A DNA stretch of 64,000 bases, from the NCBI GenBank assembly GCA_002295885.1, contig DBGM01000030.1, positions 27,848-91,847 of the forward strand, written 5' to 3'. Below the pieces are notes generated by a model, which was not told the origin of the DNA, did not search any database, and saw only the letters and a list, made by a program, of their open reading frames with translations. This document shows positions 18,276-26,795 of the stretch, piece after piece. Both the position numbers and the translations under genes were made by a program. This DNA is from Phycisphaerales bacterium UBA854 (GTDB lineage: Bacteria > Planctomycetota > Phycisphaerae > Phycisphaerales > SM1A02). Every line of letters begins with the position of its first letter. Position 1 is the first letter of the stretch.

Positions 18276-19307
18276 ATGGAACACCACGACACCATCGTGA
18301 TCGGCGCCGGTCCGATCGGGCTGGAGACGGCCGCCGGGCTGCTCGCCCACGAGCACTCCACTCTGGTACTGGACTCGGGCCCCATCGGTTCGACCATCGC
18401 GACCCTGTTTCCCCCCGCAACCAGGTTCTTCTCCTCGCCGGATCGACTGGAGATCGCCGGCATCCGCTGCCCCACCTTCGCAGAGGAGAAGGCCAACCGC
18501 GAGGAATACCTCGCCTACCTCCGGGGAGTCGTCGACACGCTCTCGATTCCCGTCCGCACCTTTCACACCGTTCGCGACGCCCGGGCGACACCGTCCGGAT
18601 TCGAACTCGAGGTCGCCGAGCGTTCCGGGCGGGGACGTCGGTTCTCGGCCCGAACCCTCGTACTGGCCACGGGCGGCATGGGTCGCACCAGGGCTCTGGG
18701 GATCGAGGGGGAGACGCTTCCCCACGTGCGTCACGATCTCGGAGACCCCCATCAGTACCACGGACGCCGGGTGCTCATCGTGGGCGGCCGCAACAGCGCC
18801 TGCGAAGCGGCCATCCGCTGCTGGCGGGCCGGCGCGGACGTCCACCTCAGCCATCGCGGCCCCGAGGTCAACGAACGCGTGAAGTACTGGATCCGCCCGG
18901 AGCTGCTCGCGCTGATCGAGGAGGGCCGGATCACCGCCTACCCCGAGTCCGTTCCCGCACGGATCGACCGGGAGCAGGTCACCCTCCATTCACTGAGCGG
19001 CGAGGCCCCCATCCCGCTGGAGGTCGACGACATCCTGCTCATGATCGGATACGAGCACGACCCGCAGCTCATGCGGCAGCTTGACCTCCCGCTGGATCCC
19101 GTCACCCTGGCCCCGACGTTCGATGAGCGGACGATGGAGACCAGCGTCCCGGGGCTCTACGTGGCGGGAACGGCGACGGCCGGAACCCAGGACCGGTTCC
19201 GCGTCTACATCGAGAACTGCCATGTCCACGCCCAGCGGATCGCTTCCGCCATCACCGGAATCGACGGCACGACGATCTCGGAGCACCGTCGACTCGAGGA
19301 AAGCTGA
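18276..19307 (+). CDS. YpdA-like flavin oxidoreductase (putative bacillithiol disulfide reductase)
   Basis: A 343-residue FAD/NAD(P)H protein. The FAD dinucleotide motif is IGAGPIGLETA from about residue 9; the NADPH motif is VGGRNSACEAA at about 169; the FAD-closing motif GLYVAGTATAG lies at about 295. NSACEAA and the lack of the redox CxxC found in thioredoxin reductase match YpdA, the bacillithiol disulfide reductase of Firmicutes. Whether this organism makes bacillithiol is not shown here. The gene converges on a peroxiredoxin gene with 6 bp between stops. Confidence 0.82.
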   Translation: MEHHDTIVIGAGPIGLETAAGLLAHEHSTLVLDSGPIGSTIATLFPPATRFFSSPDRLEIAGIRCPTFAEEKANREEYLAYLRGVVDTLSIPVRTFHTVRDARATPSGFELEVAERSGRGRRFSARTLVLATGGMGRTRALGIEGETLPHVRHDLGDPHQYHGRRVLIVGGRNSACEAAIRCWRAGADVHLSHRGPEVNERVKYWIRPELLALIEEGRITAYPESVPARIDREQVTLHSLSGEAPIPLEVDDILLMIGYEHDPQLMRQLDLPLDPVTLAPTFDERTMETSVPGLYVAGTATAGTQDRFRVYIENCHVHAQRIASAITGIDGTTISEHRRLEES

Positions 19308-19313
19308 AGCGGA

Positions 19314-19775
19314 TCAACCCAACGCGGCACGGATCGCATCAAAATCGACCTGCACCCCTGGATCGTCGCTGACCGAGTCGTAGACGACCTTGCCGGATGC
19401 ATCGATCACGAATGCCGACCGTTTGGCGACATCCCGCATGCCGAAGAGATCATCGTGCAGAACATCCCATTCGCGGGCGACGTCGCGGTTCATGTCGCTC
19501 AGCAGCGGGAATGGAAGCCCGAGTTCCTCCGCAAACTTGGCCGTCACGAACGGACTGTCGATGCAGATCCCGAACACCTTGGCACCCAGGTCCTCGTAGG
19601 CGGACCAGTCGTCCCGGAACGTGCAGAACTCGTCGGTGCAGACGGGGCTGAACGAAAGCGGGAAGAAGAGCAGGACGACCTTGTCGGTCCCCAGATGGGC
19701 GCCGACGTCTACCGTCTCTCCGGGGCGTACGGGAAGTTCGAATCCACAAGCGGTGTCACCAGTTCGAATGGCCAT
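19314..19775 (-). CDS. Peroxiredoxin, AhpC/TSA family
   Basis: A 153-residue thioredoxin-fold peroxidase. The peroxidatic Cys is C46 in PLSFSPVCTDEFC; the usual Thr of the PxxxTxxC motif is Ser here. A second Cys, C51, lies five residues on, and C10 is near the N-terminus. Length and motif resemble the AhpE-like one-cysteine group. It reduces hydrogen or organic peroxides using a thiol partner. The start at 19775 is set by AAGGAGAGG just upstream. The neighbouring convergent YpdA-like reductase suggests a shared low-molecular-weight thiol system. Confidence 0.88.
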   Translation of the reverse strand: MAIRTGDTACGFELPVRPGETVDVGAHLGTDKVVLLFFPLSFSPVCTDEFCTFRDDWSAYEDLGAKVFGICIDSPFVTAKFAEELGLPFPLLSDMNRDVAREWDVLHDDLFGMRDVAKRSAFVIDASGKVVYDSVSDDPGVQVDFDAIRAALG

Positions 19776-19841
19776 GGTCCTCTCCTTGTAATCGACCGGG
19801 ACGTACCCTATCGCCCCCGACCCCGCCGCACAATCCACCGG

Positions 19842-20204
19842 TCATCCGTCGGCTTCGAACGCTCCGGGCAGGTGGTGGATCCGGACCGATCGCCCCGGCC
19901 CCAGTTGCACCAGAACCACATCGAACCGGATCGGCAGCGGGCATTCCGTGGCCCGATGGATCATCGCAGCCACCGCACGCAATCGACGCCGCTTGCCGGG
20001 CCCAATCCGACCGGAGAGCGTCCAGATGTCGCCTACTCCCGCCTTGACCTCCACCACCACCTGGCAACGGCCGCAGGGGCTGATCGCAACGAGATCGGCC
20101 TCCAGACGTCCACGACGGAGATTACGTGCGATCATCCGGTACCCACGGCGACGCAACCAGCGTCCCGCAAGGCGTTCACCACGGCGACCGATTCCGGTGC
20201 TCAC
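19842..20204 (-). CDS. YraN/UPF0102-family protein
   Basis: A 120-residue basic protein with the RecB/Holliday-nuclease-like core: GERLAGRWLRRRGYRMIARNLR, then acidic EADLV and VVVEVKA. These are the conserved E-D-EVK residues of UPF0102. Nuclease activity is suggested by the fold but not established. Its start overlaps the stop of the upstream lipoprotein gene by 4 nt. Confidence 0.88.
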   Translation of the reverse strand: MSTGIGRRGERLAGRWLRRRGYRMIARNLRRGRLEADLVAISPCGRCQVVVEVKAGVGDIWTLSGRIGPGKRRRLRAVAAMIHRATECPLPIRFDVVLVQLGPGRSVRIHHLPGAFEADG

Positions 20205-21439
20205 CGGCGAGCAAGAAAGCGGGACATGGCGATGGCGACCACCTTGTCCTGCATCTCCTGGAGGTCATCGTAGATGCCCTCGCTGAGGATTCCGTCGACG
20301 AACTCCTCCTGGGCGGAGCTCAGTCGTCGCGAATACACATCCTGGTAGAGAGCCCTCTGGATCGACGGCTCGTAGAGCGAACGGGTGACACCCTCGTTCA
20401 CCGCGAGGACCGACACCCAGATCGTACGGCTGCCGCGGACGAAGGGCTGGCTGGTCTCGCCCGGACCGAGTCCGGCCAGATGCTCCTTGTAGAAGTCGGC
20501 CACCTCGATCTCGTCGATCTTGCCGTCCGTGCCGAGTTCGAACGTCTCCCACACTCCGTCGTCGGACATGCCCGCCTGCCTGGCCACAACATCGAACGGT
20601 TCGCCGGCCTGCAGCTCCTCCTGGAGAAGACGGATGGTGTCCTCGTTCCCTTCCGTCCGGAGTCGGATCCGACCCAGCGTCACCGTGGAGGGCTGGTTGT
20701 ACTGCGATCGTCTCGCATCCCAGGCCCGCTGGACGTCCTTCCAAGAGACCAGCACATTGGGCTGGACCCGCTCGTTCATGAGCACCCGGATCAGCTGCTG
20801 CTCCTCCTGCAACTTGAGGTACTCGTCGATCGTTTTGCCTTCCTGCTCGAGCATCTGGCGATTGGCTTCGGCACTGACGCCACCGCGCTGCATGATCAGC
20901 TCGCCACGCATGTCGTTCATCCAGGCGAGAAAGCCTCCCTCCTGCTGCTCGGACAATCCGGCCCGGGCCTCGGACAGGAACAGTTCGTTGTAGATCACCT
21001 CACGCAGCTGCCGCGAGACCATCTGCACCACGTACACGCGGAACTGGTCCCAAGGAAGCCGCTGGTAGTCGGCGTTCAGCTGGTCCATGATGGGAGTGAG
21101 GATCTCGTCGGCGAAGATCGGTCGACCGTTGACCTGGCCGATCAGGCTGTCGACGACGATGGACTGGCCGGAACGGATCGACAGATCGTAGGCCTCGTCG
21201 ATCTCCTGCTCTTCCGGAGAAGGGCCCGCCGGACGCGGAATGCGCAGGCCGGCGTCGACCATGGCGGTCCGCACCGATTCCTGATCCGGACGCACCATTG
21301 AACGGTTGTTGGGATTTGAGAAGTCGGACACCGACAGTGATTCGCTTCCCGAGGTCCAGCTGGATCCCCCGGAGCAGCCGACCAGCACGACCCCGGCCAG
21401 GGCGGCGGCGAATCGACTTGCGATATGAATCAGTGACAT
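20201..21439 (-). CDS. SurA/PpiC-like lipoprotein (putative periplasmic chaperone)
   Basis: A 412-residue protein with a lipoprotein signal (about 1-23) ending in the lipobox LVGC. An N-terminal helical region (about 85-240) resembles SurA: VNGRPIFADEIL near residue 105 is the typical beginning. A degenerate parvulin-like segment follows (about 260-350, containing LGRIRLRTEGNED and GETSQPFV). Anchored to a membrane facing the periplasm, it probably assists folding of exported proteins. Catalytic isomerase residues are not clear, so chaperone action alone is possible. The start was chosen at 21439 to begin the signal peptide. Confidence 0.72.
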   Translation of the reverse strand: MSLIHIASRFAAALAGVVLVGCSGGSSWTSGSESLSVSDFSNPNNRSMVRPDQESVRTAMVDAGLRIPRPAGPSPEEQEIDEAYDLSIRSGQSIVVDSLIGQVNGRPIFADEILTPIMDQLNADYQRLPWDQFRVYVVQMVSRQLREVIYNELFLSEARAGLSEQQEGGFLAWMNDMRGELIMQRGGVSAEANRQMLEQEGKTIDEYLKLQEEQQLIRVLMNERVQPNVLVSWKDVQRAWDARRSQYNQPSTVTLGRIRLRTEGNEDTIRLLQEELQAGEPFDVVARQAGMSDDGVWETFELGTDGKIDEIEVADFYKEHLAGLGPGETSQPFVRGSRTIWVSVLAVNEGVTRSLYEPSIQRALYQDVYSRRLSSAQEEFVDGILSEGIYDDLQEMQDKVVAIAMSRFLARR

Positions 21440-21522
21440 GGGCACGCTGAGGATTCTATCGACAACCCGAGCGTCTATACTGCTGTACTGCCCTTTCCCA
21501 AACAACTCCCAGGAGGGACACC

Positions 21523-21954
21523 ATGTCCGAGGAAACCCCCGAAATCCAGGTCGACACCGACTGGAAAGCCGAAGCCCAGGCCGAAAAGGAGAAGCTCTCC
21601 AGCACCGAAGGCGATTCCCAGAAGGCGCGGGCGCTGCCTCCGGCCGACTTCAAGGGCCTCATCGGCCTTCTGGCCTCCCAGGCCATCATGGGGCTCGGTG
21701 CCATGCCCGACCCCTCCGGACGGGGCGTGGTCATCGATCTCGACGGTGCCCGTTTCGCCATCGATCTGCTGGTGGTCATCCAGGAGAAGACCAAGGGCAA
21801 CCTCGAGGAGGAGGAGTCGACCGAACTCGAGACCCTGATCGTCGAGCTGCGGGCCCGGTTCGTGCAGGTGTCGGACCTGGTCGCTCAACAGCAGGCGGGC
21901 GGGGTGGCCACCGACCCCTCGGGCGGCGGTGATTCGGGGATCATCACCCCCTGA
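21523..21954 (+). CDS. DUF1844 family protein
   Basis: A 143-residue acidic protein. A disordered N-terminus of about 40 residues precedes the DUF1844 core: FKGLIGLLASQAIMGLG, then RFAIDLLVVIQEKTKGNL and EESTELETLIVELRARFVQ. Its function is unknown. A strong AGGAGGG ribosome site sits 6 nt before the ATG, and a TATACT at 21476-21481 is a possible -10. The stop codon abuts the stop of the convergent membrane protein gene (shared TGATCA). Confidence 0.85.
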   Translation: MSEETPEIQVDTDWKAEAQAEKEKLSSTEGDSQKARALPPADFKGLIGLLASQAIMGLGAMPDPSGRGVVIDLDGARFAIDLLVVIQEKTKGNLEEEESTELETLIVELRARFVQVSDLVAQQQAGGVATDPSGGGDSGIITP

Positions 21955-23292
21955 TCAACCGATCAGCCAGACAGCCACCAGTCGCACTGCGATCACCAGC
22001 AGGGCCAGATACTGCGCCGTTACCAACCAGCGGGGCAGCATTCGACACCACAGCACCGGCAGTCCGATCGCCCAGATGAGCAGATAGCGGTCGAAGACGA
22101 ACCCTCTGGTCAGCATGTACAGGCCGCATCCCGCGACCAGCGCCCACAGCTGCATGCGGGCCAGAAGCCCCACCGCGTCCTCGACATCGAGTTCGAAGGC
22201 CAGGGCCGCGAAGGCCCCCAGTGAAGCCAGCCCGAGTACACAGGCAAGCCCCAACAGGAACGAGGACGCAGGGCCGCCACCGCCCAGCATGAGGACGGTG
22301 GTTGCAATGACTCCCTGGTACCGGTCGTGCCGAAGGGACAGATCCACCTCGCCGGCGGGAATGGTCAGATCAGGCATCGCCACCATCGCCAGCACCAACC
22401 CCAGCAACGCACCCAGGGGGCAGAGCAGCCACCACCGGCACCAGCGGTACCTCCACAGGAACACCAGGAGGAAGATGCCCACCAGGGGAAGCAACGCCGC
22501 CCCCAGATAGGTCAGGCTTTCCAGGCGAAGGCCCAGGCCGTGGAGGTTCTGATAGTCGGGACTGACCAGTCCGCCCCAGCGGATCCACAGCGGCACCCGG
22601 AGAAGACCGGCAATGATCGACGCCAGCCACCATGGCCAGCTCCGAATGCCGCTTCGGCTCCACATGGCGAGACACACCCCACCGGCCAGAGCGACGGCAT
22701 GGATTCGACTGTAGAGGAGCAGGGTCAGGATCACGCCGTAGAGCACGGGAGCGGCCACGGGATGCGACCGGCTGCGCGACGGATCCGAACCGGCGCCTCC
22801 CCCCATGCCCCAGAGCACCACGAGGAAGAGGAATACAGCCCCGAAGACGAAGGACACCTCGCCCATCACCAGTTGCGAGAAGACCAGCTCGTAGGGCAGA
22901 AGCATGAAGCCGACCATGGCCAGCAGCAATCCGGAATTCCGCAGGCCGCACCGCAGGGCCAGCAACAGCAGCGGAATGCCGCTGAGAACGAAGAAAAGAC
23001 ACGAGACCTGCCGCAGCGCGTTGAGGTCACCGCCCAGCCATTTTCCGAAGACCGCGTAGGGCCAGATGAGGGCCGGCCCCTTCGTCTCCTGGTAGTCGAT
23101 GGCGGTTTCCACCGACCAGCCGTTCTCCATGAGATCGTTCATCGGAACCGTGATGTAGCGTTCGTCGAACTGGGGTCCGAGCGATCGGATGTCGGTCCCG
23201 AACCGGAGCGACAACGCCGTCACGAGGAGAGCCAGAAGTGAGATGAAGATCCACATCCGCTCGCGATTCGGACTGGCGGCCAGGTCGTTCAC
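21955..23292 (-). CDS. Polytopic membrane protein, possible GT-C glycosyltransferase
   Basis: A 445-residue protein with about ten hydrophobic segments spread from residue 14 to the C-terminus. After the first segment lies an extracytoplasmic loop with FDERYITVP and DYQETKGPALIWP, an Asp/Glu pair in the place where lipid-linked sugar transferases of the GT-C type carry their acidic catalytic residue. That match is weak, so glycosyltransferase is a suggestion. The GTG at 23292 is preceded by GGAGAG at about 8 nt. It may be co-transcribed with hemW upstream, across a 194-bp gap. Confidence 0.6.
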   Translation of the reverse strand: MNDLAASPNRERMWIFISLLALLVTALSLRFGTDIRSLGPQFDERYITVPMNDLMENGWSVETAIDYQETKGPALIWPYAVFGKWLGGDLNALRQVSCLFFVLSGIPLLLLALRCGLRNSGLLLAMVGFMLLPYELVFSQLVMGEVSFVFGAVFLFLVVLWGMGGGAGSDPSRSRSHPVAAPVLYGVILTLLLYSRIHAVALAGGVCLAMWSRSGIRSWPWWLASIIAGLLRVPLWIRWGGLVSPDYQNLHGLGLRLESLTYLGAALLPLVGIFLLVFLWRYRWCRWWLLCPLGALLGLVLAMVAMPDLTIPAGEVDLSLRHDRYQGVIATTVLMLGGGGPASSFLLGLACVLGLASLGAFAALAFELDVEDAVGLLARMQLWALVAGCGLYMLTRGFVFDRYLLIWAIGLPVLWCRMLPRWLVTAQYLALLVIAVRLVAVWLIG

Positions 23293-23486
23293 GGCATCGC
23301 TCTCCGGAAGTCATGACCACCGGTACCGTGCAGCACCGGCATCCCGGTGCGAATCGACACCGCACGCGGCAACAAGGCCGCAGGGGTCCGCAGTCGATTG
23401 AATCCCGCTGAAGAGCTCATGAACCACCATCCGAAGCAGAGAGGACCAACAGGCTATCGGCCAGTCGGGGAGGAAATCTGCATCGG
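23293..23486. other. Intergenic gap, hemW to membrane protein
   Basis: This is the upstream region of the GTG-start membrane protein. I see no open frame with a ribosome site and no strong hairpin. Nothing further can be assigned. Confidence 0.4.
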
Positions 23487-24728
23487 TCAGAGGAGATCGA
23501 GATTGACCGAATCGGCCACCAGGAGCCCCTGCGCGGTGAAACGGAGACGGTCCCGCAGCCACTCCAGATGCCCGCTCTCCAACCAGCGTTCGATCGCAGC
23601 GCTGCGCACGCCCCCCCGGTCTCCATGCTGAAGCAGCGCCTCAACCCGTGAGCGGGGCATGCCCTCCAGCAGCCGCAACCCCATCATGAACGACTCCCCG
23701 ACGCGACCGTCTTCATCCAGCCGCTCCACCGCGGTGACCGGCGGCAGGCCGTTCCCTTCGAGGTACGACGCCAGTCGGGGCAGATTCTTCCAGCGGGTAC
23801 CACCGACATGCCCCGCCGCCCCCGGTCCGATCGGCCACCAGTCCTCGTTGCGCCAGTACACCAGATTGTGACGACACTGCTGGTGCGGCATCGCCCAGTT
23901 GCTCACCTCGTAGTGTTCGAATTCCCGCGCGGCGAGCGTGGAGATCGCGTGCTCAAACATGTCGGCTTCGAGCTCGTTGGAAACCGGACGAACATCGCCG
24001 CGATCCCGCCGCCGGGTCAGGGGCGTACCGGCCTCGTAGACCAGGGAGTATGCGCTCAGATGCTGGATTCCAAGATCGAGTGCCGCCTGCAGATCCTCGT
24101 CCCACTGCGCCAGCGTCTGTCCCGGAATCGCGAAGATCAGATCCAGACTCAAGCGATCGATCCCCGCCCGTCGGAAATGATCCAGGCTGCGGGGCACGGA
24201 TTCCGGATCATGCTGACGCTGGAGGGCCTCGAGTCGATCGGGATTGAAGGACTGCGCCCCCAGGCTGATCCGATTGACCCCGGACTCCGCCAAGGCCTGG
24301 GCACGCGCCGCATCGATGGTTTCGGGATTCGCCTCCACCGTCCATTCACAATCCATCCCCAAGGGAAGCCGCTCCCGAATGGCCGTCATCACCCGCCGAA
24401 TGGTGTCGGGAGGCAGGATGGTCGGCGTGCCCCCCCCGACGAAGACGGTCGAAACCTCCCCGGTGAGACGTTCACCCACCTCCGAGATCTCTTCGATCAA
24501 GCGGTCCGCAAAGGCCCCGAAGGAATCCTCACGGCCCGCAATGGTGAAAAAATCGCAGTAGTGACAGCGATGACGGCAGAACGGAACGTGGACGTAGATG
24601 CCGTGCACCCGATGTGGCGGAGACAGCAGCTCACCGATATCGGCCGGCCCCTCGGCCGTCTGCGCATCCGGAACGGACGTACACTGGTCGAGTTGAAGGC
24701 GGGAGTCGCCTGGGCCGTCTGAGGTCAT
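23487..24728 (-). CDS. hemW: Radical SAM heme chaperone HemW
   Basis: A 413-residue radical-SAM protein. The cluster motif is C51, C55, C58 in PFCRHRCHYCDFF; FVGGGTPT, TVEANPET, RISLGAQSF and SLDLIFAIPGQT follow in the order of the HemN/HemW family. The compact size and lack of the HemN N-terminal extension favour HemW, which inserts heme into target proteins, over coproporphyrinogen dehydrogenase. The ATG at 24728 is the first in-frame start after a GGAG; the reading frame stays open far upstream across purA, but that part is a shadow. Confidence 0.9.
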   Translation of the reverse strand: MTSDGPGDSRLQLDQCTSVPDAQTAEGPADIGELLSPPHRVHGIYVHVPFCRHRCHYCDFFTIAGREDSFGAFADRLIEEISEVGERLTGEVSTVFVGGGTPTILPPDTIRRVMTAIRERLPLGMDCEWTVEANPETIDAARAQALAESGVNRISLGAQSFNPDRLEALQRQHDPESVPRSLDHFRRAGIDRLSLDLIFAIPGQTLAQWDEDLQAALDLGIQHLSAYSLVYEAGTPLTRRRDRGDVRPVSNELEADMFEHAISTLAAREFEHYEVSNWAMPHQQCRHNLVYWRNEDWWPIGPGAAGHVGGTRWKNLPRLASYLEGNGLPPVTAVERLDEDGRVGESFMMGLRLLEGMPRSRVEALLQHGDRGGVRSAAIERWLESGHLEWLRDRLRFTAQGLLVADSVNLDLL

Positions 24729-24797
24729 CGGATCACTCCACGGGGCCTCTGGGCCCCATCGAGCCACATGGTAGGGCGTACGCGTCCGAGGAGCAGA

Positions 24798-25124
24798 ATG
24801 GGCTACCGACTGATCATGCTGACCCGCGATGGAGTCGATCGCTCCTTCGATGTCAGGGAGGGACGAACCACCATCGGCCGGGGTGACCGGTGCGACGTCC
24901 GAATCAGCCTTCCTCGGGTCTCCAGCCCCCACTGCGAGATCATGCTCGAGAACCAGCGGGCCCTGCTGGTGAACCTCGATGAGATCACCGGAACCCTCCT
25001 GAACGGACGGTCGATCCAGCAGGCCACCCTCAACCCGGATGACGAAGTCACGATCGGCCCGGTGACGTTCCGGCTGGAGCACTCGCCCTGCGTCGCGGAT
25101 GCCTCCGGGGCTCAGGCCGACTGA
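24798..25124 (+). CDS. Small FHA-domain protein
   Basis: A 108-residue single-domain protein: a forkhead-associated fold with TTIGRGDRCDVRI, SSPHCEI and NGRSIQ, the conserved G-R-S-H-N pattern in slightly altered form. FHA domains bind phosphothreonine peptides, so it is probably part of Ser/Thr-kinase signalling. GAGGAG lies 4 nt before the chosen ATG at 24798; the ATG at 24768 would put the ribosome site inside the gene. Its 3' end overlaps the convergent zinc-ribbon gene by 13 bp. Confidence 0.85.
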   Translation: MGYRLIMLTRDGVDRSFDVREGRTTIGRGDRCDVRISLPRVSSPHCEIMLENQRALLVNLDEITGTLLNGRSIQQATLNPDDEVTIGPVTFRLEHSPCVADASGAQAD

Positions 25125-25288
25125 CGAGCCGGCCGGCGTCCCGACCGGTTCGTTCCCTCGGGCACCTTCAACTGGGTCGAGCAGTGCAGGCAACGCACCA
25201 TCTGACCACGTCCGTGCAACGGTATGGCCAGCAGTCGGCGGCAGCTGAGATTGGGGCACTTGACGCGAAATGTTCCCTGATCGGTCAT
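25112..25288 (-). CDS. 58-residue zinc-ribbon protein
   Basis: A small ORF that is easy to miss. The start has an excellent ribosome site (GGGAGGAA, 5 nt before the ATG). The product contains CPNLSC (Cys 11 and 16) and CLHC (Cys 33 and 36), a four-cysteine pattern like a treble-clef or rubredoxin-type zinc ribbon, followed by a basic tail ending RRPARQ. Zinc binding and nucleic-acid or protein contact are inferred. The coding 3' end overlaps the FHA gene. Function is unknown. Confidence 0.75.
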   Translation of the reverse strand: MTDQGTFRVKCPNLSCRRLLAIPLHGRGQMVRCLHCSTQLKVPEGTNRSGRRPARQSA

Positions 25289-25469
25289 CGAGTTCCTCCC
25301 GTCTGGATGCCCCTTTCATCGGGTGCATGCACCCGCCCCTGAACCACCTTCCACCTATTTCGAAAGCGTCCGGGAAAAGCCCCGACCACCGTCGGACAGG
25401 GCCCCCGTCCGCCGGAGGGTGGTACCATGACCACTGCTTCCTACCCCACCACCAGAGGAACAGCACGCC
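25289..25469. promoter_or_regulatory. Divergent upstream region of the zinc-ribbon gene and purA
   Basis: This 181-bp gap must hold the start signals of both genes. On the plus strand TACCAT (25423-25428) is a possible -10 for purA; AGAGGAA before the GTG is its ribosome site. No clear riboswitch or operator is seen. Confidence 0.4.
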
Positions 25470-26795
25470 GTGAGCACCCCCCGACATACCGCAGTGGTCG
25501 GCCTCCAATGGGGCGACGAAGGCAAGGGCAAGGTCGTCGATCTCCTGACCGCCAAGCACGATGTCATCGTCCGCTACAACGGAGGCGCCAACGCCGGCCA
25601 CACCGTGGTGATCGGCGACGAGAAGTATGCATTGCACCTGCTTCCCTCGGGCATCCTGTCCGGCGGAAGGACCTGTGTGATCGGCAACGGCGTCGTGGTC
25701 GACCCCGAGAAGCTCCTGCAGGAGATCGAGGGGATCCGGGAGCGCGGCATCGCCATCACCCCGGACAATCTGCTCATCTCCGATCGGGCCCACGTCGTGA
25801 TGCCCTACCACAAGGAACACGACGCAGCACTGGAACGGGTGCTGTCCTCCGCCGCCGAAGGCGGCCCCGGCCTGTCGATCGGAACGACCAAACGCGGCAT
25901 CGGACCGACCTACGCCGACAAGATCCACCGCTCCCTGGCCATCCGGATGGGTGAGCTCCGGGACGAGGACCATCTTCTGGAACGGCTCAAGGTGATCTGC
26001 GCCATCCGGAGCCGGGAACTGACGGCCCTGGGCGTCGATGCTCCGCCGCTGGACCCGCACGAACTCGCCGGACGCTTCGCCGCGTACGGGCAGCAGCTCC
26101 GCGAGCACATCACCGACACCGTCTACGCCCTGCACGACCTCCGCAACGAAGGACGCTCGCTCCTCTTCGAAGGCGCCAACGCCTGCCTGCTCGACATCGA
26201 CCACGGGACCTTCCCCTACGTGACCAGTTCGAACTGCTCGACGCTGGGCATTCCGGCCGGCACCGGCCTGTCGGCCCCCTGCGCCGACGACGTCGTGGGC
26301 ATCATGAAGGCCTACACGACCCGCGTCGGAGCCGGACCGTTCCCGACCGAGGACAACGGCGCCGATGGAGAGCGGATCCGAGAACGCGGCAACGAATACG
26401 GAACCACCACGGGACGCCCCCGCCGCTGCGGCTGGCTCGACCTGGTGGCGGTCCGCTATTCGGCCATGATCTGCGGCGCCACGAGCATCGCGTGCATGCT
26501 GCTGGACGTGCTGTCCGGATTCGATGAGCTCAAGATCTGTTCGTCCTATCGCCTGCCCGACGGCTCCATCACCGATCGCTTCATTCCCGATGCCCGGCGA
26601 CTGCTGGACGCCGAACCGATCTGGGAGACACTGCCGGGTTGGGCGGACGAGATCGACGCGATCGAGGATCGCGCCGACCTGCCCCCCGAAGCCATCCGGT
26701 ATCTGGATCGGATCGAGGAGATCCTGGGCATTCCCATCCATCTCGTGAGCGTGGGCCCCGAACGCACCCAGACGCTCGAAGGGACCCGGTGCTGA
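25470..26795 (+). CDS. purA: Adenylosuccinate synthase
   Basis: A 441-residue enzyme starting at GTG. WGDEGKGKVVDLL (from about residue 14) is the GTP-binding and catalytic loop, NGGANAGHTV holds the catalytic His, and SIGTTKRGIGPTYADK, TRVGAGPFPTE and TTGRPRRCGWLD are standard PurA signatures. It joins IMP and aspartate using GTP in AMP synthesis. Its stop shares one base with the uppS start (TGATG), so the two are translationally coupled. Confidence 0.97.
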   Translation: MSTPRHTAVVGLQWGDEGKGKVVDLLTAKHDVIVRYNGGANAGHTVVIGDEKYALHLLPSGILSGGRTCVIGNGVVVDPEKLLQEIEGIRERGIAITPDNLLISDRAHVVMPYHKEHDAALERVLSSAAEGGPGLSIGTTKRGIGPTYADKIHRSLAIRMGELRDEDHLLERLKVICAIRSRELTALGVDAPPLDPHELAGRFAAYGQQLREHITDTVYALHDLRNEGRSLLFEGANACLLDIDHGTFPYVTSSNCSTLGIPAGTGLSAPCADDVVGIMKAYTTRVGAGPFPTEDNGADGERIRERGNEYGTTTGRPRRCGWLDLVAVRYSAMICGATSIACMLLDVLSGFDELKICSSYRLPDGSITDRFIPDARRLLDAEPIWETLPGWADEIDAIEDRADLPPEAIRYLDRIEEILGIPIHLVSVGPERTQTLEGTRC

